Assembly: GCA_002422605.1 (NCBI GenBank)
Contig: DISW01000023.1
Coordinates: 186,001 to 250,000, forward strand
Reading direction: 5' to 3'
DNA: 64,000 nucleotides
Source: Bacteriovoracaceae bacterium UBA6200
GTDB lineage: Bacteria > Bdellovibrionota > Bacteriovoracia > Bacteriovoracales > Bacteriovoracaceae
Below are positions 61,858-64,000 of this stretch, piece after piece. The notes under the pieces are model-generated. The model was not told the origin of the DNA, searched no databases, and saw only the letters and a program-made list of their open reading frames with translations. A program made the position numbers and the translations under genes. Position 1 is the first letter of the stretch, and each line of letters opens with the position of its first letter.

Positions 61858-62639
61858 GTGAAAACTACACACCCAATGAAATGATGACTGTTACCGCTTC
61901 TCGATGTCTTCAAAATGGAGACGTTTGTTTCGTCGGTATTGGTCTACCTAGTGCCGCTTCTAATCTTGCCCGTCTGACTCATGCTCCTGAAGTGGTTTTA
62001 ATCTATGAATCAGGAACAATCGGTGCCAAACCTCATGTCCTTCCGCTATCAATCGGGGACGGAGAGCTGGCCGAAACAGCAGATACAGTTGTGTCTGTAC
62101 CGGAAATTTTTCGCTATTGGCTTCAAGGAGGAAGAGTAAAAGTCGGATTCCTGGGAGCGGCTCAGATTGATAAATTCGCCAACATTAATACCACCGTTAT
62201 AGGTTCTTATGACCGACCCAAAGTTCGATTACCCGGAGCAGGTGGAGCGCCGGAGATTGCTTCCAGTGCGGAAGAAGTCTGGATCATTCTAAAACAAAGT
62301 CTTAGAACTTTTGTGAGTAAGCTTGATTTTACGACCTCTGCAGGGCATATGACGGGGGGAGATTCCCGGGAAAAATCCGGCGCCAGAGGAAAAGGCCCGA
62401 CTCGTGTGATTACTGATATGGGAATACTCGAACCGGATCCTGAGACAAAAGAACTCGTTTTGACTCATATCCATCCGGGAGTGAACCTGGAAGATGTGAA
62501 GAAGGCGACAGGTTGGGAATTAAAAGTGTCCCGTGTTTTAAAAGTCACAGATGTTCCAACAGCATATGAATTAGAAGTACTAAGACAACTTAATAGCTCT
62601 ACTGCGCTTAAACATGGAACCGTTGTAACAGGGGACTAA
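61854..62639 (+). CDS. catJ: 3-oxoadipate CoA-transferase subunit B
   Basis: This 261-residue subunit has the catalytic Glu in IYESGTIGAKP and the start VTASRCLQNGDVCFVGIGLPSAASNLARL. The late LTHIHPGVNLEDVKKATGW is typical. It pairs with CatI. The next gene starts one base after its stop. Confidence 0.93.
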   Translation: MSENYTPNEMMTVTASRCLQNGDVCFVGIGLPSAASNLARLTHAPEVVLIYESGTIGAKPHVLPLSIGDGELAETADTVVSVPEIFRYWLQGGRVKVGFLGAAQIDKFANINTTVIGSYDRPKVRLPGAGGAPEIASSAEEVWIILKQSLRTFVSKLDFTTSAGHMTGGDSREKSGARGKGPTRVITDMGILEPDPETKELVLTHIHPGVNLEDVKKATGWELKVSRVLKVTDVPTAYELEVLRQLNSSTALKHGTVVTGD

Positions 62640-62640
62640 T

Positions 62641-63834
62641 ATGGCAGAGAATTACGCTTACATTTGTGACGGTATCAGAACACCTTTTGGAAAGTATGGA
62701 GGTGCTCTTTCTCATATCCGTGCCGATGATCTGGCCGCCATACCTCTGGGAGAACTTGTCAGAAGAAATCCCCAAATAGACTTCACTAATTTAGATGAAG
62801 TGCTTCTTGGCTGTGCTAATCAGGCCGGTGAAGATAATCGGAATGTTGCCCGCATGGCCTTATTGCTTGCAGGTCTTCCTGAAACTGTTCCAGGTGTCAC
62901 GATTAACCGCCTTTGCGCTTCCGGACTTGAGGCAATAGCCATGGGCTCCAGAAATATCCGTCTGGGTGAAGGAGAACTTGTGATTGCGGGGGGAGTGGAA
63001 AGTATGACTCGTGCTCCTTTTGTCTTAGGTAAATCGGAAAAGGCTTTTGGACGAACTCAAAATTTAGAAGATACAACCATGGGATGGAGATTCATAAACC
63101 CGCGCATGAAAGAAATGTATGGTGTAGATACGATGCCGCAGACCGGAGAACAAGTCGCTAAAGAATTTAATGTCTCCCGTGAAGACCAGGATAAATTCTC
63201 TCTCAGAAGTCAGGAGCGTTATGCCAGGGCCTATGATAAAGGGATTTTTAAAGAAGAAATTTGTCCGGTAAAAATAGACGGCGGCATGTTTGAAAAAGAT
63301 GAGCATCCTCGTTCTACGAGCATGGAAAAACTATCAAAACTAAAAAGCATTGTTGAACATGGAGGAACACTCACCGCTGGTAACTCTTCAGGCATTAATG
63401 ATGGGGCCTGTGCTCTTCTTCTGGCCTCTGAAAGTATGGTTAAAAAATATAATCTAAGGCCCATCGTGAGAATCCTTGGTGCTGCCTCCGCAGGAGTGAC
63501 TCCAAGTATTATGGGAATTGGTCCAATTCCTGCTGTGAATAAACTCCTTGTTCAAAACAAACTAAAAATTTCTGATCTTGATGTCATAGAACTTAATGAG
63601 GCTTTTGCTTCACAATCTATTGCCGTTCTAAGAAGTTTAGGAGTTCCTGAGGATGGTGATTTTGTTAACGCTAATGGCGGGGCCATTGCTTTAGGGCATC
63701 CTCTGGGGGCCAGTGGAGCGCGAATTACTTTACATGCGGCTTTAGAGCTAAGACGCAGAAAAGGTCGATACGCCGTGGCCACCATGTGTGTAGGAGTAGG
63801 GCAAGGTTCAGCCATTTTAATGGAGCGAGTATAA
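62641..63834 (+). CDS. catF: 3-oxoadipyl-CoA thiolase
   Basis: This 397-residue thiolase splits 3-oxoadipyl-CoA into succinyl-CoA and acetyl-CoA. Catalytic Cys is in TINRLCASGLEAIA (about residue 90), His in ALGHPLGASGAR and Cys in TMCVGVGQGSAI. GGGG in the preceding gene serves as ribosome-binding site. It corresponds to PcaF/CatF. Confidence 0.95.
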   Translation: MAENYAYICDGIRTPFGKYGGALSHIRADDLAAIPLGELVRRNPQIDFTNLDEVLLGCANQAGEDNRNVARMALLLAGLPETVPGVTINRLCASGLEAIAMGSRNIRLGEGELVIAGGVESMTRAPFVLGKSEKAFGRTQNLEDTTMGWRFINPRMKEMYGVDTMPQTGEQVAKEFNVSREDQDKFSLRSQERYARAYDKGIFKEEICPVKIDGGMFEKDEHPRSTSMEKLSKLKSIVEHGGTLTAGNSSGINDGACALLLASESMVKKYNLRPIVRILGAASAGVTPSIMGIGPIPAVNKLLVQNKLKISDLDVIELNEAFASQSIAVLRSLGVPEDGDFVNANGGAIALGHPLGASGARITLHAALELRRRKGRYAVATMCVGVGQGSAILMERV

Positions 63835-64000
63835 TGAAAACTTCGAAAGGAATCGAATATAGATTTGACGGAAGTAAAGACAAACCTGTCCTTTTATTTT
63901 CTAATTCTTTAGGAACTGATTATTCAATGTGGGATAAGCAAGTAGAAGAATGCCAATCTCAATTCCAAATTCTCCGCTATAATACAGATGGAATTGGAAT
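63834..64000 (+). CDS. catD: 3-oxoadipate enol-lactonase, 3' end cut by window edge
   Basis: The visible 55 residues begin MKTSKGIEYRFDG and contain PVLLFSNSLGTDYSMWDKQ, the start of PcaD/CatD alpha/beta hydrolases, which open 3-oxoadipate enol-lactone. The ATG overlaps the thiolase stop (TAATG). The gene runs off the window; the catalytic Ser is not yet seen. Confidence 0.88.
   Translation, partial: MKTSKGIEYRFDGSKDKPVLLFSNSLGTDYSMWDKQVEECQSQFQILRYNTDGIG

Noticed and set aside
1..64000. tRNA, rRNA, CRISPR arrays, phage genes and toxin-antitoxin or defence loci
   Set aside because: I looked for these by gene content and repeats and saw no convincing example. A tRNAscan or defence-finder run would settle small cases.

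Overview
The window is a gene-dense (no gap above about 275 bases) bacterial chromosome segment, moderately AT-rich by eye, with 75 protein-coding genes on both strands and no tRNA, rRNA or CRISPR array that I can see. Shine-Dalgarno sequences of the AGGAG type are common. Gene content suggests a Gram-negative aerobe with many small secreted proteins and lipoproteins: OmpW and OmpA-like outer-membrane proteins, a caa3-type oxidase, a NirK-type reductase, SelO and a heme-bearing chemoreceptor. My best guess is a Bdellovibrionota member (Bacteriovorax/Peredibacter-like). That placement is inference from gene style, not from a marker-gene comparison.

Layout. Positions 1-4 kb carry a stress-type group (DUF421 protein, SDR, zinc alcohol dehydrogenase, SRPBCC protein, BON-domain protein). 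4-7.6 kb holds a probable operon of a B12-binding radical SAM enzyme and a two-gene ABC-2 transporter. 7.6-32 kb is mixed housekeeping and secreted functions: pirin, App1-type phosphatase, secreted HNH nuclease, two MgtC-like membrane proteins, SelO, secreted trypsin-like protease, parvulin, TrxC, MetG, OmpA-like lipoprotein, alcohol dehydrogenase with dienelactone hydrolase and DJ-1-like protein, AlkB, a lipoprotein with a metzincin motif, an XdhC/IscU-like pair, a metallophosphoesterase and a SugE-type exporter. 32.2-33.5 kb is a probable insertion sequence with 15-bp perfect terminal inverted repeats.

33.5-39.9 kb is a redox and low-oxygen cluster: cupredoxin, small Cys protein and NirK-like reductase in one operon, then an orphan ParB-like protein, a chemoreceptor with a periplasmic CxxCH heme motif, an FNR-type regulator with the four candidate cluster cysteines, and a universal stress protein. 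40-44.6 kb has a VanY-like peptidase, AhpF/AhpC and OmpW. 44.8-50.2 kb is a caa3 oxidase operon (subunit II with cytochrome c domain, fused subunit I+III, small membrane protein, CtaG, tri-heme cytochrome). 50.4-57.6 kb carries a DEAD-box helicase, an FMN glutamate-synthase-like protein, a di-heme peroxidase-like protein, a PilZ-like protein, a 19-residue peptide gene and a secreted protein-glutaminase-like enzyme.

57.7-64 kb is the catechol branch of the beta-ketoadipate pathway: a divergent LysR regulator, then catB, catC, catA, catI, catJ, catF(pcaF) and the start of catD(pcaD), cut by the window edge. Together these convert catechol to succinate and acetyl-CoA. An exact ATAC-N7-GTAT site, the published BenM/CatM recognition pattern, lies over the regulator's own ribosome-binding site, and catB appears to be transcribed without a leader.
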